This document shows, one piece after another, positions 49,925 to 59,337 of a stretch of DNA of 64,000 nt. The notes below the pieces were generated by a model, which ran no database searches, was not told where the DNA came from, and was given only the letters and a program-made list of their open reading frames with translations. How positions within the stretch are numbered: position 1 is the first letter of the stretch; each line of letters starts with the position of its first letter. Made by a program: the position numbers and the translations under genes. Source of the stretch: Burkholderia sp. Bp9142 (GTDB lineage Bacteria > Pseudomonadota > Gammaproteobacteria > Burkholderiales > Burkholderiaceae); contig NZ_QTPP01000026.1 of assembly GCF_003853415.1 (NCBI RefSeq), positions 48,534-112,533 of the forward strand, read 5' to 3'.

Positions 49925-50329
49925 TCAAGGCCGCGAAAACACCATCACCCGCCCCGACACCCGCTGCAGCTTCAGCCACCCGGTATCGGCCGTAAACCGA
50001 AGCTGCTGCAACGGAAAATCGAATCCCGCCTTCTGCGCGGCGCTGACCACCGCGTCGGCGATCCAGCGGATCAGTTCCTTGCCCTCGTCGGTGGTCTGGT
50101 GACCGTTCTGGACGCCATAGAAATAGCGGTTGCCGGCGTTGACCTCGTTCTGCAGCTGCATCCAGTGTCCCGGCAGGCCCGGCAGCGTTCTGAACAGATC
50201 GGCCACGCGCTGCGTCGTCAGGCCGCGCGCCCACAGTGCGCCGTTCACCGCGGGCCGCGCCAGATTGTGGCGATCTGCATCCTGCGCCTGTCCCTTGATA
50301 TCACCTTTCAGAATATCGGGTTTCGTCAT
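49925..50329 (-). CDS. Unrecognised soluble protein of 134 residues
   Basis: ATG at 50329 with GAGGAC in front. No signal peptide or membrane helix. Recognisable stretches are VNGALWARGLTTQRVADLF, GLPGHWMQLQNEVNAGNRYF, DEGKELIRWIADAVVSAAQ and WLKLQRVSGRVMVFSRP. The pattern looks like a single folded alpha/beta domain. It is convergent with the exopolysaccharide operon and upstream of the lectin operon; no known family comes to mind. Confidence 0.6.
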   Translation of the reverse strand: MTKPDILKGDIKGQAQDADRHNLARPAVNGALWARGLTTQRVADLFRTLPGLPGHWMQLQNEVNAGNRYFYGVQNGHQTTDEGKELIRWIADAVVSAAQKAGFDFPLQQLRFTADTGWLKLQRVSGRVMVFSRP

Positions 50330-50371
50330 CGCACTGTCCTCGGGAGAGCCCGGCATGGGGCCGGTTGAATG

Positions 50372-50399
50372 AAAAAAGCCGCCGAACGTCGGGCAGCGC
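50372..50399 (-). terminator. Possible minus-strand terminator
   Basis: Read leftwards, CGCTGCCCGACGTTCGGCGGC can form an imperfect stem and is followed by six T. It lies upstream of the 134-residue gene and would stop any transcript coming from the repeat D region. Confidence 0.35.
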
Positions 50400-50620
50400 G
50401 CGCTGCTTGCACGATACTGAAAATCTCGAAATTGAGCGCCTGTCAGGTATATCAGGCCGCGCCCGGCAACATCGCACGCAAGAATCAGCCTCGTCCGATA
50501 GGCGCCGCGCCAACCGGTCGATATGCTTCCCGGGTGCGGTGCCGGTGAAGTGCCCTGTTCAAGTTCGGAGTGAGCCGGTCATCATGCTTCGCCGGCGCCG
50601 CACCCCTCCCTTGCGATCCG

Positions 50621-50729
50621 GCTTCGGCGTGGGCGTTCGGTGGTGGCCGGTGGGCGCGGCCACGACAGAGAAAGACGATGTTGAAACAGCACGCTGCCAT
50701 ATGCGAACGCCGAGCGCCTGCTCCGAAGC
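50621..50729 (-). repeat. Intergenic repeat element, copy D
   Basis: 109 bp in reversed orientation. The outer arms GCTTCGG (50621-50627) and CCGAAGC (50723-50729) pair, as do the inner arms GGCGTTCG (50632-50639) and CGAACGCC (50704-50711). Read on the minus strand it holds TTCGCATATGGCAGCGTG and GTGGCCGCGCCCACCGGCC. Its motif AATCAGCCTCGTCCGAT lies at 50483-50499. Confidence 0.7.
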
Positions 50730-50791
50730 TGGATCCTCCCCGCCATTCCCGCCTGCGTGACCACCCATTATTCAAGAAATCGCGACGCGCC

Positions 50792-50817
50792 TCGATATAA
50801 TTTCTCGAATATATCGA
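50792..50817. promoter_or_regulatory. Dyad upstream of the lectin operon
   Basis: Perfect 8 bp arms TCGATATA and TATATCGA, with 10 bases between (centre to centre about 18 bp). It sits in an AT-rich stretch about 190 bp before bclA and is a candidate regulator site. Confidence 0.45.
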
Positions 50818-50946
50818 TTAACAGGCACTCGAATTATCGCCATTAAATCGGACTGTTTCAGTTTTCGATTTTCTGAACAATTCCCATTCCAGGCCGAATA
50901 TTTTTTCATTTATTTTTCGCCATGCTGGCCGAGCCGTGTTTAAAAC

Positions 50947-50961
50947 AGCAAACGTTTGCGC
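50947..50961. promoter_or_regulatory. LacI/PurR-type operator candidate before bclA
   Basis: GCAAACGTTTGC at 50948-50959 is a perfect 12 bp palindrome with a central CG. This is the standard form of operators for LacI/GalR-family repressors. It lies 45 bp before the bclA ATG, where a repressor would block transcription. A TTTAAA just upstream could be the -10 box. No LacI-family gene is in the window. Confidence 0.5.
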
Positions 50962-51004
50962 GACACGGTGAAGCGCCCTATCCATCGATCTCCAGGAGGA
51001 AAGC

Positions 51005-51394
51005 ATGGCCGACTCTCAAACGTCCTCGAATCGCGCCGGCGAGTTTTCGATCCCGCCGAACACCGACTTCCGCGCGATTTTCTTCGCGAATGCCGCCGAG
51101 CAGCAGCATATCAAGCTGTTTATCGGCGACAGCAAGGAACCCGCCGCTTATCACAAGCTGACCACGCGCGACGGCCCGCGCGAAGCGACGCTGAATTCGG
51201 GTAACGGCAAGCTCCGCTTCGAAGTGACGGTGAACGGCAAGACGTCGGCCACCGACGCGCGCCTCGCGCCGGTCAACGGCAAGAAATCGGACGGCTCGCC
51301 GTTCACGGTCAACTTCGGGATCGTCGTGTCGGAAGACGGTCACGACAGCGACTTCAACGACGGCATCGTCGTGCTGCAGTGGCCGATCGGCTGA
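51005..51394 (+). CDS. bclA: Calcium-dependent mannose-binding lectin BclA (BC2L-A type)
   Basis: 129 residues, the exact length of B. cenocepacia BC2L-A. A single PA-IIL-type domain without signal peptide. The calcium and sugar site is GIVVSEDGHDSDFNDGIVVL with the acidic cluster, and the C-terminal Gly (WPIG) completes the site of the dimer partner. The specificity loop reads ANAAEQQH, as in mannose-preferring members. CAGGAGGAAAG precedes the ATG. First of three lectin genes that in B. cenocepacia are controlled by quorum sensing and shape biofilm. Confidence 0.96.
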   Translation: MADSQTSSNRAGEFSIPPNTDFRAIFFANAAEQQHIKLFIGDSKEPAAYHKLTTRDGPREATLNSGNGKLRFEVTVNGKTSATDARLAPVNGKKSDGSPFTVNFGIVVSEDGHDSDFNDGIVVLQWPIG

Positions 51395-51421
51395 CCTGAC
51401 GCACGATCGACGACCGGCCGA

Positions 51422-51456
51422 CGCCGGCCGGCCCAAAGGCGGCAGGCCGGCCGGCG
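51422..51456. terminator. Strong hairpin between bclA and bclC
   Basis: A perfect 12 bp stem CGCCGGCCGGCC / GGCCGGCCGGCG with an 11 base loop. No T-run follows, so it may act as an attenuator or RNA-stabilising structure rather than a full stop. Confidence 0.5.
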
Positions 51457-51525
51457 GTTCGCTCCCGTCGAGTGGTACCTCACGCACCATCGCATTCTAA
51501 AACCGCGTTACCACCGGAGACTTCC

Positions 51526-52350
51526 ATGCCCCTCCTTTCGGCCTCGATCAACAGCGCGCCCGTTGTCACGTCCGAGACGTACGTCGACATCCCGGGCCTG
51601 CATATCGACATAGCCAAGGCAGAGATTCGCGACGGAAAACTGCAGGTCATCCTCAACGTGCCGACGCCGTACGCGACCGGCAACAACTTCCCCGGCATCT
51701 ATTTCGCGATCGCGACCGACAAGGGCGTCGTCGCGGACGGCTGCTTCACCTATTCGTCGAAGGTGCCCGAAGCCACCGGCCGCATGCCGTTCACGCTCGT
51801 CGCGACGATCGACGTCGGCAGCGGCGTCACGTTCGTGAAAGGCCAGTGGAAAAGCGTGCGCGGCAGCGCGATGCATATCGACTCGTACGCAAGCATTTCC
51901 GCGATCGGTGAAACGGCCGCGCAATCGTCGTCGCAAGGCGGCGGAACCGGCGAAACCGGTGCGGGCGGCAACACCGGCAGCGGCAACGTCGGCGGCGCCG
52001 GCGAACGCGACGGCACGTTCAACCTGCCGCCGAACATCAAGTTCGGCGTCACCGCGCTCACCAACGCGGCGAACGACCAGACGATCGACATCTACATCGA
52101 CGACAGCCCGAAACCGGCCGCGACGTTCAAGGGCGCCGGCGTGCAGGACCAGAACCTCGGCACGAAGGTGCTCGACTCCGGCAAGGGGCGCGTGCGCGTG
52201 ATCGTGACGGCGAACGGCAAACCATCGCGGCTCGGCTCGCGGCAGGTCGATCTCTACAAGAAGTCGTACTTCGGGATCGTCGGCTCGGAAGACGGCACCG
52301 ACGACGACTACAACGACGGCGTCGTGTTCCTGAACTGGCCGCTGGGCTGA
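51526..52350 (+). CDS. bclC: Two-domain superlectin BclC (BC2L-C type)
   Basis: 274 residues from the ATG at 51526 (GGAGA before it). The N-terminal 130 or so (SAPVVTSETYVDIPGLHIDI, NNFPGIYFAIATDKG, FTYSSKVPEATGRMPFTL) are the TNF-like fucose-binding domain. A Gly/Ser/Thr-rich linker (about 140-160) leads to a PA-IIL-type domain with FNLPPNIKFGVTALTNAAND, VGSEDGTDDDYNDGVVFL and terminal WPLG. In B. cenocepacia BC2L-C binds both fucosylated human glycans and bacterial heptose/mannose. Two residues longer than the described 272. Confidence 0.96.
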   Translation: MPLLSASINSAPVVTSETYVDIPGLHIDIAKAEIRDGKLQVILNVPTPYATGNNFPGIYFAIATDKGVVADGCFTYSSKVPEATGRMPFTLVATIDVGSGVTFVKGQWKSVRGSAMHIDSYASISAIGETAAQSSSQGGGTGETGAGGNTGSGNVGGAGERDGTFNLPPNIKFGVTALTNAANDQTIDIYIDDSPKPAATFKGAGVQDQNLGTKVLDSGKGRVRVIVTANGKPSRLGSRQVDLYKKSYFGIVGSEDGTDDDYNDGVVFLNWPLG

Positions 52351-52543
52351 ACCCGGCGATGCGCGGCGCGGCCTGGCGTGCGCGCCGCTGTCGAACCCGC
52401 AATGGCGACGGGGCCAACCACGCATTGCGAATCGATTCATCCGAGCAGTCATTTGCAGTCCCACGCTGTGCTCCGCGCGCGACAACGGCGAGATCCACTC
52501 ACCGGTCGCGCGACGCGAGACCTTTCATCGAGACGAGGACGAC

Positions 52544-53281
52544 ATGTCACAACCGTTTACCCATGACGATCTGTACGCACTGCTGCAACTCGCCGGCAAC
52601 GATGCAACCGCCGTACAGGCGAACGGCGACCAGGCGGTGCTCGACCGGATGCGCCAGTTCATGACCGCGCAGCTCGTGGAAAAGCTGCCGCAGTACGATG
52701 TGTTCGTCGACATCGCGACCATCCCGTACAGCTTCGACGTCGGCAGCTGGCAGAACAAGGTGAAGGCCGATGCGGCGGGGCAGGTGGTCGCCTGCACGGT
52801 GACGTGGGCCGGCGCGCCCGGCGTGCTGCCCGGGGCCGCGGCGAAGTTCGGCGTCGGTGCGGTGGTCAACTACTTCTCGAAAGCGACGCCGCAACCGCAG
52901 CCCGCGCAGCCGGATACCACGACGACCGGCGGCGAACGCGACGGCATCTTCAACCTGCCGCCGAACATCGCATTCGGCGTGACGGCGCTGGTCAATTCGT
53001 CCGCGCAGCAGACGATCGAAGTCTACGTCGACGACAACGCGAAGCCGGCCGCGACGTTCCAGGGCGCCGGTACGCAGGACGCGAACCTGAACACGCAGAT
53101 CGTGAACTCGGGCAAAGGGAAGGTGCGCGTGGTCGTGACGGCGAACGGCAAGCCGTCGAAGATCGGTTCGCGTCAGGTCGACATTTTCAAGAAGACCTAT
53201 TTCGGGCTCGTCGGGTCGGAGGACGGAACGGATGACGATTACAACGACGGCATCGCGATCCTGAACTGGCCGCTGGGCTGA
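52544..53281 (+). CDS. bclB: Lectin BclB (BC2L-B type)
   Basis: 245 residues, as in B. cenocepacia. The unique N-terminal domain (about 1-115: FTHDDLYALLQLAGNDATAV, IPYSFDVGSWQNKVKADAAG) has unknown function. A Pro/Gln/Thr linker (TPQPQPAQPDTTTTGG) follows, then a PA-IIL-type lectin domain with GIFNLPPNIAFGVTAL, VGSEDGTDDDYNDGIAIL and terminal WPLG. GAGACGAGGACGAC precedes the ATG. Last gene of the bclACB set. Confidence 0.96.
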   Translation: MSQPFTHDDLYALLQLAGNDATAVQANGDQAVLDRMRQFMTAQLVEKLPQYDVFVDIATIPYSFDVGSWQNKVKADAAGQVVACTVTWAGAPGVLPGAAAKFGVGAVVNYFSKATPQPQPAQPDTTTTGGERDGIFNLPPNIAFGVTALVNSSAQQTIEVYVDDNAKPAATFQGAGTQDANLNTQIVNSGKGKVRVVVTANGKPSKIGSRQVDIFKKTYFGLVGSEDGTDDDYNDGIAILNWPLG

Positions 53282-53306
53282 TTGCGTCACGCAGCCTGAC
53301 ACGGTT

Positions 53307-53346
53307 ACGCCGAATCGCCGCACCTGTCGATGTCGCGATTCGGCGT
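53307..53346. terminator. Hairpin after bclB
   Basis: A perfect 12 bp stem ACGCCGAATCGC / GCGATTCGGCGT with a 16 base loop starts 26 bp after the bclB stop. It probably marks the 3' end of the lectin mRNA, although a T-run is missing. Confidence 0.55.
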
Positions 53347-53524
53347 CGGGCCAGCTTTCCCGCATGCGGCCGCATGCGAGGCAATCCCTTCTCGCTGACG
53401 CAAATTCAGCCGGGGCCGATATGCGCGAGCCGCGACTACGATCGTCGTGCGAGGTGCCGGTCGTGGTTGACAGGAAGCCAAAGGTTCGTTTCGGACATCG
53501 AGTGCCGTGCACCATCGCGTCGCC

Positions 53525-53670
53525 GGTTCAGGCGTGATCGTTCGACGGTGGTCGGTGGGTGCCGCCACCTTTCCTGCATCCACGAGGGCTCCGCACGAGC
53601 TCCGCGTGCATCGCGTGCCGATGTCGTCAAACGCTGCCTTATGCGAACATCGAGCGTCCACACCTGAGCC
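53525..53670 (-). repeat. Intergenic repeat element, copy E
   Basis: 146 bp, same orientation as copy D. Outer arms GGTTCAGGCGTG and CACACCTGAGCC pair with one mismatch and one wobble. Inner arms GATCGTTCG and CGAACATC pair with one bulge. On the minus strand it reads TTCGCATAAGGCAGCGTTTG and GTGGCGGCACCCACCGACC. Its motif AATTCAGCCGGGGCCGAT lies at 53403-53420. Confidence 0.7.
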
Positions 53671-53778
53671 GTCGCCGCCGTCGACACCTGCCGTCCGCAT
53701 TCTTCGCCGATCTGCGTGGCATGATCGCCCTGAGCGGTCTGCACCGATCGGTCGAGGCGGCTGACGTCCGCTTGATGA

Positions 53779-55149
53779 TCAGCCGTCGTGCGGTGCGCCG
53801 GACTGCGACATCGCGAGAGATCGCGTCCCCGTGGCCGCGGCCAACTGCGCGCGCGCGGCATGGGCCACGCGGTTGAACGCCACACGCTGCTCGCCCGTCA
53901 GTTTCGCCGCCTTGGCCGCCTGCACCAGTTCGATCGGATCGACGAGGCGGGCATGGCGCCGCACCTCGAAGTGCAGATGCGGACCGGTCGCGGTCCCGGT
54001 GCTGCCGACGGCACCGACACGCTGGCCACGCACGACCCGCGCGCCGGTTCGCAGCGCCGGCTCGAATGCCGACAGGTGTGCGTAATATGACGCATAGCCC
54101 CCGTCATGACGGATCACCACGTACTTGCCGTAACCGCCCGGTTCGGTGCCGATGAACGACACGACCCCGCGCTCCGACGCATGAACCGCACGGCCCGTCG
54201 GCGCGGCGAGATCCACGCCGGAATGTACATGACGCGCGCCGGTTACCGGATGCACGCGCGCGCCGAATCGCGAGCTGATCCGCGTTGTGTTGACTGGCAT
54301 CGCGAACCGCGCGCCGGCGAGGGGCACGCCGTCGAGATCGTAGTAGGCGCCCGACGATCCCGCGTCCGCGGCGAACCACACCGCCGCGACGCGCTGGCCG
54401 CGAAAGCGGATATCGAGCGCCGTCACGCGCACGCCGCCCGGCAGGGTTGCGCTGTCGTCCGGTTCGAACGCCACGCGGAAAGTGTCGCCGAGCGCGCCAT
54501 GCTGCGTCACATCGAGCCGCCCGGCCGTCATGCGCGTGACCTGCGCAGCGACGCCGGCCGGCAGATCGGCACGCGCGAGCGACGCGCGCAGGCTGCCGGT
54601 GATCGCGCCGACACGCGTGCCGCTCTCCTGCTCCACAAGCACGAACGGCTCGGCAGACGCCAGATCGGCATGACGCGGCTCGAATGCAGGCCGCATGCCG
54701 ATTGCCGGAAGCGGCGATGCGAAACCGTAGTCGAAGCGGGCCGCGTAATCGCGCTCGATCGCATCGCGTGCCGCGTCGCAGAGGACGACGTACGGCGCAC
54801 ATGCGCCTGCGCGCACGACGAACATGCCGGAATAGGCGTCCGCACGCACACGGGCCGCCGGCGAAGCCGGCGCGATGCCCGGCACCACCGTCGATGCCAG
54901 CAGGCCGCCCCAGATGGTCCGGGCGGAACTGAAGAAGGGCACGTCGACAAGGTCGGCTGCTTGCGCCGTCACGGGCGCGAACGGCGTGGCATCGGAAGAC
55001 GCCCACGCCACCGCACCCTGCATGCCGGCAAGCCACGCCGCAACAACGACACCGCGCACCAGCGCGCGGCGAAGCGGAAAGCGGATGGCGCCGCATTGCG
55101 CGGATCGACCTTGTTCGCGTGCGAGACGTAAACACAGGTCGAACCGCAT
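53779..55149 (-). CDS. LytM/M23-family metallopeptidase
   Basis: 456 residues from the ATG at 55149 (an earlier TTG would add 7). A signal anchor (VRGVVVAAWLAGMQGAVAWA) leads to a periplasmic N-terminal part. The C-terminal M23 domain has SRFGARVHPVTG, HVHSGVDLAAPTGRAV (HxxxD zinc ligands), YASYYAHLSAF and GPHLHFEVRRH (HxH). All zinc and catalytic His are present, so it should cut peptidoglycan cross-links. Divergent from mscS, with a perfect palindrome between. Confidence 0.92.
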   Translation of the reverse strand: MRFDLCLRLAREQGRSAQCGAIRFPLRRALVRGVVVAAWLAGMQGAVAWASSDATPFAPVTAQAADLVDVPFFSSARTIWGGLLASTVVPGIAPASPAARVRADAYSGMFVVRAGACAPYVVLCDAARDAIERDYAARFDYGFASPLPAIGMRPAFEPRHADLASAEPFVLVEQESGTRVGAITGSLRASLARADLPAGVAAQVTRMTAGRLDVTQHGALGDTFRVAFEPDDSATLPGGVRVTALDIRFRGQRVAAVWFAADAGSSGAYYDLDGVPLAGARFAMPVNTTRISSRFGARVHPVTGARHVHSGVDLAAPTGRAVHASERGVVSFIGTEPGGYGKYVVIRHDGGYASYYAHLSAFEPALRTGARVVRGQRVGAVGSTGTATGPHLHFEVRRHARLVDPIELVQAAKAAKLTGEQRVAFNRVAHAARAQLAAATGTRSLAMSQSGAPHDG

Positions 55150-55263
55150 CGCGTCGTCACTCGCTATCAATGAAAAACGGGAAAAGAACCGGTTGCCGCG
55201 GACGAACGATCATCGCGATCCGGTAGCCTGGAAGCGAGTGTATCGGCATGGCAAACATGGCTG

Positions 55264-55312
55264 AATAGGACCAGTCCTATTTGTTCTTAGACACTCTTAG
55301 TACATGAACTAA
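55264..55312. promoter_or_regulatory. Palindromes between the M23 peptidase and mscS genes
   Basis: AATAGGAC-CA-GTCCTATT (55264-55281) is a perfect 18 bp dyad. It is followed by TTAGT-ACATGA-ACTAA (55297-55312). Both sit in an AT-rich part of the divergent region and look like operator sites or promoter elements. Confidence 0.5.
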
Positions 55313-55478
55313 AGCGCGATTTCATGGCGAAGATGCGTGAGATCCGACCCCGTGCATGCGCGCGAACCGCCGAACGCCGTGTACAGTCGAGGGCTGCCGG
55401 CGCGCATGCGCAAGCCTGCCCGACAACGGCGGACGATGCCGCCTGTCGCGCCTTCTGTCTTCAAACCGGAATCCCGTC

Positions 55479-56354
55479 ATGTTTCTCGATCATCTTCATC
55501 CGGAACGCTGGACGTTCCTGTGGAACGCGTTGTCCACGCTTTCACTCAGGCTCTGCGCCGGCCTCGCCCTGCTCGTCGCCGGCTGGTGGCTGTCCAAACG
55601 CATCGGCAGCTGGCTGAGCCGCCTGCTCGCGAACAAGGAGCGCGTCGACGACACGCTGCGGCCGATCCTCTGCGACGTCGCCGTATGGGGCATCCGCATC
55701 GTCGCGATCGTCGGCGCGCTGTCGCAGCTCGGCATCGAAACCGCGAGCATCGTCGCGGTGCTCGGCGCGGCCGGCCTCGCGATCGGGCTCGCGCTGCAGG
55801 GCACGATGCAGAACATCGCGGCCGGCATCATGCTGTTGCTGCTGCGGCCGTTCAAGGTGGGCGACTATATCGACGGCGGCACGGGCGTCGCGGGGACGGT
55901 GGACGAGGTCGGGCTCTTCATGACGCGGCTGACGAAGCCGGACGGCATCTGCGAATACGTGCCGAATAGCGCGCTGTGGGGCAGCTCGATCCGCAACTAC
56001 ACGCGCAATCCGACGCGCCGCCTCGATCTCGAAGTGGAAGTGTCCGTGCACGACGACATCGATCGCGCGCTCGACGCGCTGCGCGCGCTGGCCGAAGCCG
56101 ACCCCGACGTGCTGAAGGATCCCGCGCCGGACGTGATGGTGATGCGCTTCGACGACAGCACGGCGATCGCGAACATGCGCGTGTGGACGCACACCGACAC
56201 GTTCTGGGCGATGCGCTGGCGCCTCGCGCGCCAGGTGCGCAAGACGCTCGACGACGCGGACTGCGCGCTGCCGATCCGCACGCGCGAGCTGCACATCGTG
56301 CACGATGCCGGACAGCCGCGACAGGCCGAACCTCGTCGCGTACAGGCGTCGTAA
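55479..56354 (+). CDS. mscS: Small-conductance mechanosensitive channel (MscS)
   Basis: 291 residues from the ATG at 55479. Three membrane helices; TM3 is VAVLGAAGLAIGLALQGTMQ with the Gly/Ala packing that lines the pore, followed by NIAAGIMLLLLRPFKVGDYI. The cytoplasmic beta domain has GTVDEVGLFMTRLTKPDG and YVPNSALWGSSIRNYTRNPT. It opens when membrane tension rises, protecting cells from osmotic downshock. Length is close to E. coli MscS (286). Confidence 0.94.
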   Translation: MFLDHLHPERWTFLWNALSTLSLRLCAGLALLVAGWWLSKRIGSWLSRLLANKERVDDTLRPILCDVAVWGIRIVAIVGALSQLGIETASIVAVLGAAGLAIGLALQGTMQNIAAGIMLLLLRPFKVGDYIDGGTGVAGTVDEVGLFMTRLTKPDGICEYVPNSALWGSSIRNYTRNPTRRLDLEVEVSVHDDIDRALDALRALAEADPDVLKDPAPDVMVMRFDDSTAIANMRVWTHTDTFWAMRWRLARQVRKTLDDADCALPIRTRELHIVHDAGQPRQAEPRRVQAS

Positions 56355-56408
56355 ACCTTCGGGGCGCACAACCACGCATGCCGCGCGGCACGGCGCGCCC
56401 CGCCTGCG

Positions 56409-57554
56409 TCACATCCTGACGATGTCGAGCAGCGCCTTCTTGCCGCTCTTGTACGTGAACACCGAGATCGCACCGTGCTTCAGGTCGCCCTGCGGCGTGA
56501 AGCTCGTTTCGCCGATCACGCCGCGATAGTCGGTGGCCGGCATCGCGGCGAGCACCTTCGCCGGGTCCGTCGAATTCGCGCGCTTCATCGCGTCGACGAT
56601 GATGTACACCGCGTCGTACGAGAACGGCGCATACACCTGCATCGGCTGGTGGTAGCGCGCCTCGTAGCGCTTCACGAACGCCGCGCCGCCCGGCATCTTC
56701 TCGAGCGCGATGCCGGCTTCCGAGCACACGACGTTGTCCGACGCCGGGCCCGCGAGCTTCGGCAGGTCGGTCGAGCACACGCCGTCACCGGCGAGGATCT
56801 TCGCGCGCATGCCGAGCTGGCGAGCCTGCTTCGCGAGCGGGCCGCCGGTGGCGTCCATTCCGCCGTACATGATCGCGTCGGGGTTCTCGCCCTTGATCTT
56901 CGTGAGGATCGCGCGGAAGTCGATCGCCTTGTCGTTGGTCGCGTCGCGCGAGATCACCTTCATCCCGGCCGATTTCGCGGCCTTCTCGAACTCGGTCGCG
57001 AGGCCCTGCCCGTACGCGGTCGAATCGTCGACCACGGCGACCGTCTTGATCCCCATGTGCTTCGCCGCGTACATCGCGAGCGCCGGCCCTTGCTGCGCAT
57101 CGGTCGCAACGACGCGATAGGTGGTCTTGAAGCCCTGCTGCGTGTACGTCGGGTTGGTCGCGGCCTGCGAGATCTGCACGACGCCGCCGTCGCGATAGAC
57201 ACGCGATGCGGGAATCGACGTGCCCGAGTTGTGATGGCCAACGACGCCGACCACCTTGTCGTCGACGAGCCGCTGCGCGACCTGCGTCGCGGTGCGCGGG
57301 TCGCCCGCGTCGTCCTGCGCGTCGAGCTGCAGCGTGATCTTCTTGCCGCCGATCACGAGCCCCTTCGCGTTGATCTCCTCGACCGCGAGCCGCGCGCCGT
57401 TCTCGCTGTCCTTGCCGAGATGCGCGATCGCGCCGGTCAGCGGCGCGACGTGCCCGATGCGCACGACCTCGTCAGCGTACGCGGACAGCGCGGACAATGC
57501 GCACGCCAGCGCGGCCGCGGTCGCGCATGCCGTCTTGTTCCGATGTCGATTCAT
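56409..57554 (-). CDS. Branched-chain amino-acid ABC transporter substrate-binding protein (LivK/LivJ type)
   Basis: 381 residues from the ATG at 57554 (AAGGAGACG before it). Signal peptide (ATAAALACALSALSAYA). Periplasmic binding protein type I fold: VVRIGHVAPLTGAIAHLGKD, VVGVVGHHNSGTSIPAS, VAVVDDSTAYGQGLATEF, YAPFSYDAVYIIVDAMKRA. Cys residues in DGVCSTDLPK and NVVCSEAGIAL may pair. The permease and ATPase genes are not in the window, so this is an orphan that may serve a transporter elsewhere. Confidence 0.93.
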   Translation of the reverse strand: MNRHRNKTACATAAALACALSALSAYADEVVRIGHVAPLTGAIAHLGKDSENGARLAVEEINAKGLVIGGKKITLQLDAQDDAGDPRTATQVAQRLVDDKVVGVVGHHNSGTSIPASRVYRDGGVVQISQAATNPTYTQQGFKTTYRVVATDAQQGPALAMYAAKHMGIKTVAVVDDSTAYGQGLATEFEKAAKSAGMKVISRDATNDKAIDFRAILTKIKGENPDAIMYGGMDATGGPLAKQARQLGMRAKILAGDGVCSTDLPKLAGPASDNVVCSEAGIALEKMPGGAAFVKRYEARYHQPMQVYAPFSYDAVYIIVDAMKRANSTDPAKVLAAMPATDYRGVIGETSFTPQGDLKHGAISVFTYKSGKKALLDIVRM

Positions 57555-57624
57555 GTTCGTCTCCTTCCTTGTCGCTCTTGGTTCGTGATCAGGACCGTCG
57601 TTGATTGCAGGCAAAGCGATGCGC

Positions 57625-58662
<1,038 letters not shown>

Positions 58663-58787
58663 GGTTGACCGTTGCAGTGAAAGCTGTGAGGGGTGGCAAC
58701 AGTCTATTGACGCCGGCCGGCAATAGCTTTGCTTTTCACCTCTTCGTTTCGTACAATTTTGAGAAAACCGTCTACGGAGACCCGGGA

Positions 58788-59276
58788 ATGAGCAAAAATC
58801 GCGCTTCGGTGGAACTGGACGGCGTCGACCGCGCGATGCTCCGCCTGCTGCAGGAAGACGGCGCGCTGTCCAACGCGACGCTCGGCGAACGGCTGTCGCT
58901 GAGCGTCACGCCGTGCTGGCGGCGGCGCAAGCGGCTCGAGGACGAAGGCGTGATCACCGGCTACCAGGCGAACCTGGACCGCCGCGCGCTCGGGATGAAC
59001 GTGTTCGCGTTCGTGCAGGTCACGTTCAACATGCATTCGGACCAGGATTCGGATCACTTCGAGGACGTGATGCGGCGTCACGACGAAGTGACGTCGTGTC
59101 ACAAGATCACCGGCGCGGCCGACTACATCCTGCAGGTCGTCGCGACCGATCTCGACGCGTACGCGGAATTCGTCGAACGCGTGTTGCGCAAGCAGGCCGG
59201 CGTGTCGTCGATCCAGTCGAGCCTCGCGCTACGCGAGGTCAAGTTCTCGTCACGCGTGCCGGTGCCGGATGCGTGA
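58788..59276 (+). CDS. Lrp/AsnC-family regulator
   Basis: 162 residues from the ATG at 58788, preceded by GGAGACCCGGGA. HTH: VDRAMLRLLQEDGALSNATL, LSVTPCWRRRKRLEDEGVI. The RAM domain follows (HKITGAADYILQVVATDLDA). It is divergent from the acetylpolyamine amidohydrolase gene with about 125 bp between, so it likely controls that gene and itself. Confidence 0.92.
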   Translation: MSKNRASVELDGVDRAMLRLLQEDGALSNATLGERLSLSVTPCWRRRKRLEDEGVITGYQANLDRRALGMNVFAFVQVTFNMHSDQDSDHFEDVMRRHDEVTSCHKITGAADYILQVVATDLDAYAEFVERVLRKQAGVSSIQSSLALREVKFSSRVPVPDA

Positions 59277-59337
59277 TCGTTCATGCGCCCGCGCACGGGC
59301 ATCCGCTGTCGACCTTCATCCCATGGAGCGCTACCGT

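Noticed and set aside
50485..50775. Open frames running through repeat D (and 53305-53700 through repeat E)
   Set aside because: The reading frame is not kept between repeat copies, so these look like chance frames in the repeat rather than proteins.
50740..51004. A LuxR/CepR-type box before bclA
   Set aside because: Only short CTGT/ACAG-like pieces occur and they do not form a properly spaced 18-20 bp dyad.
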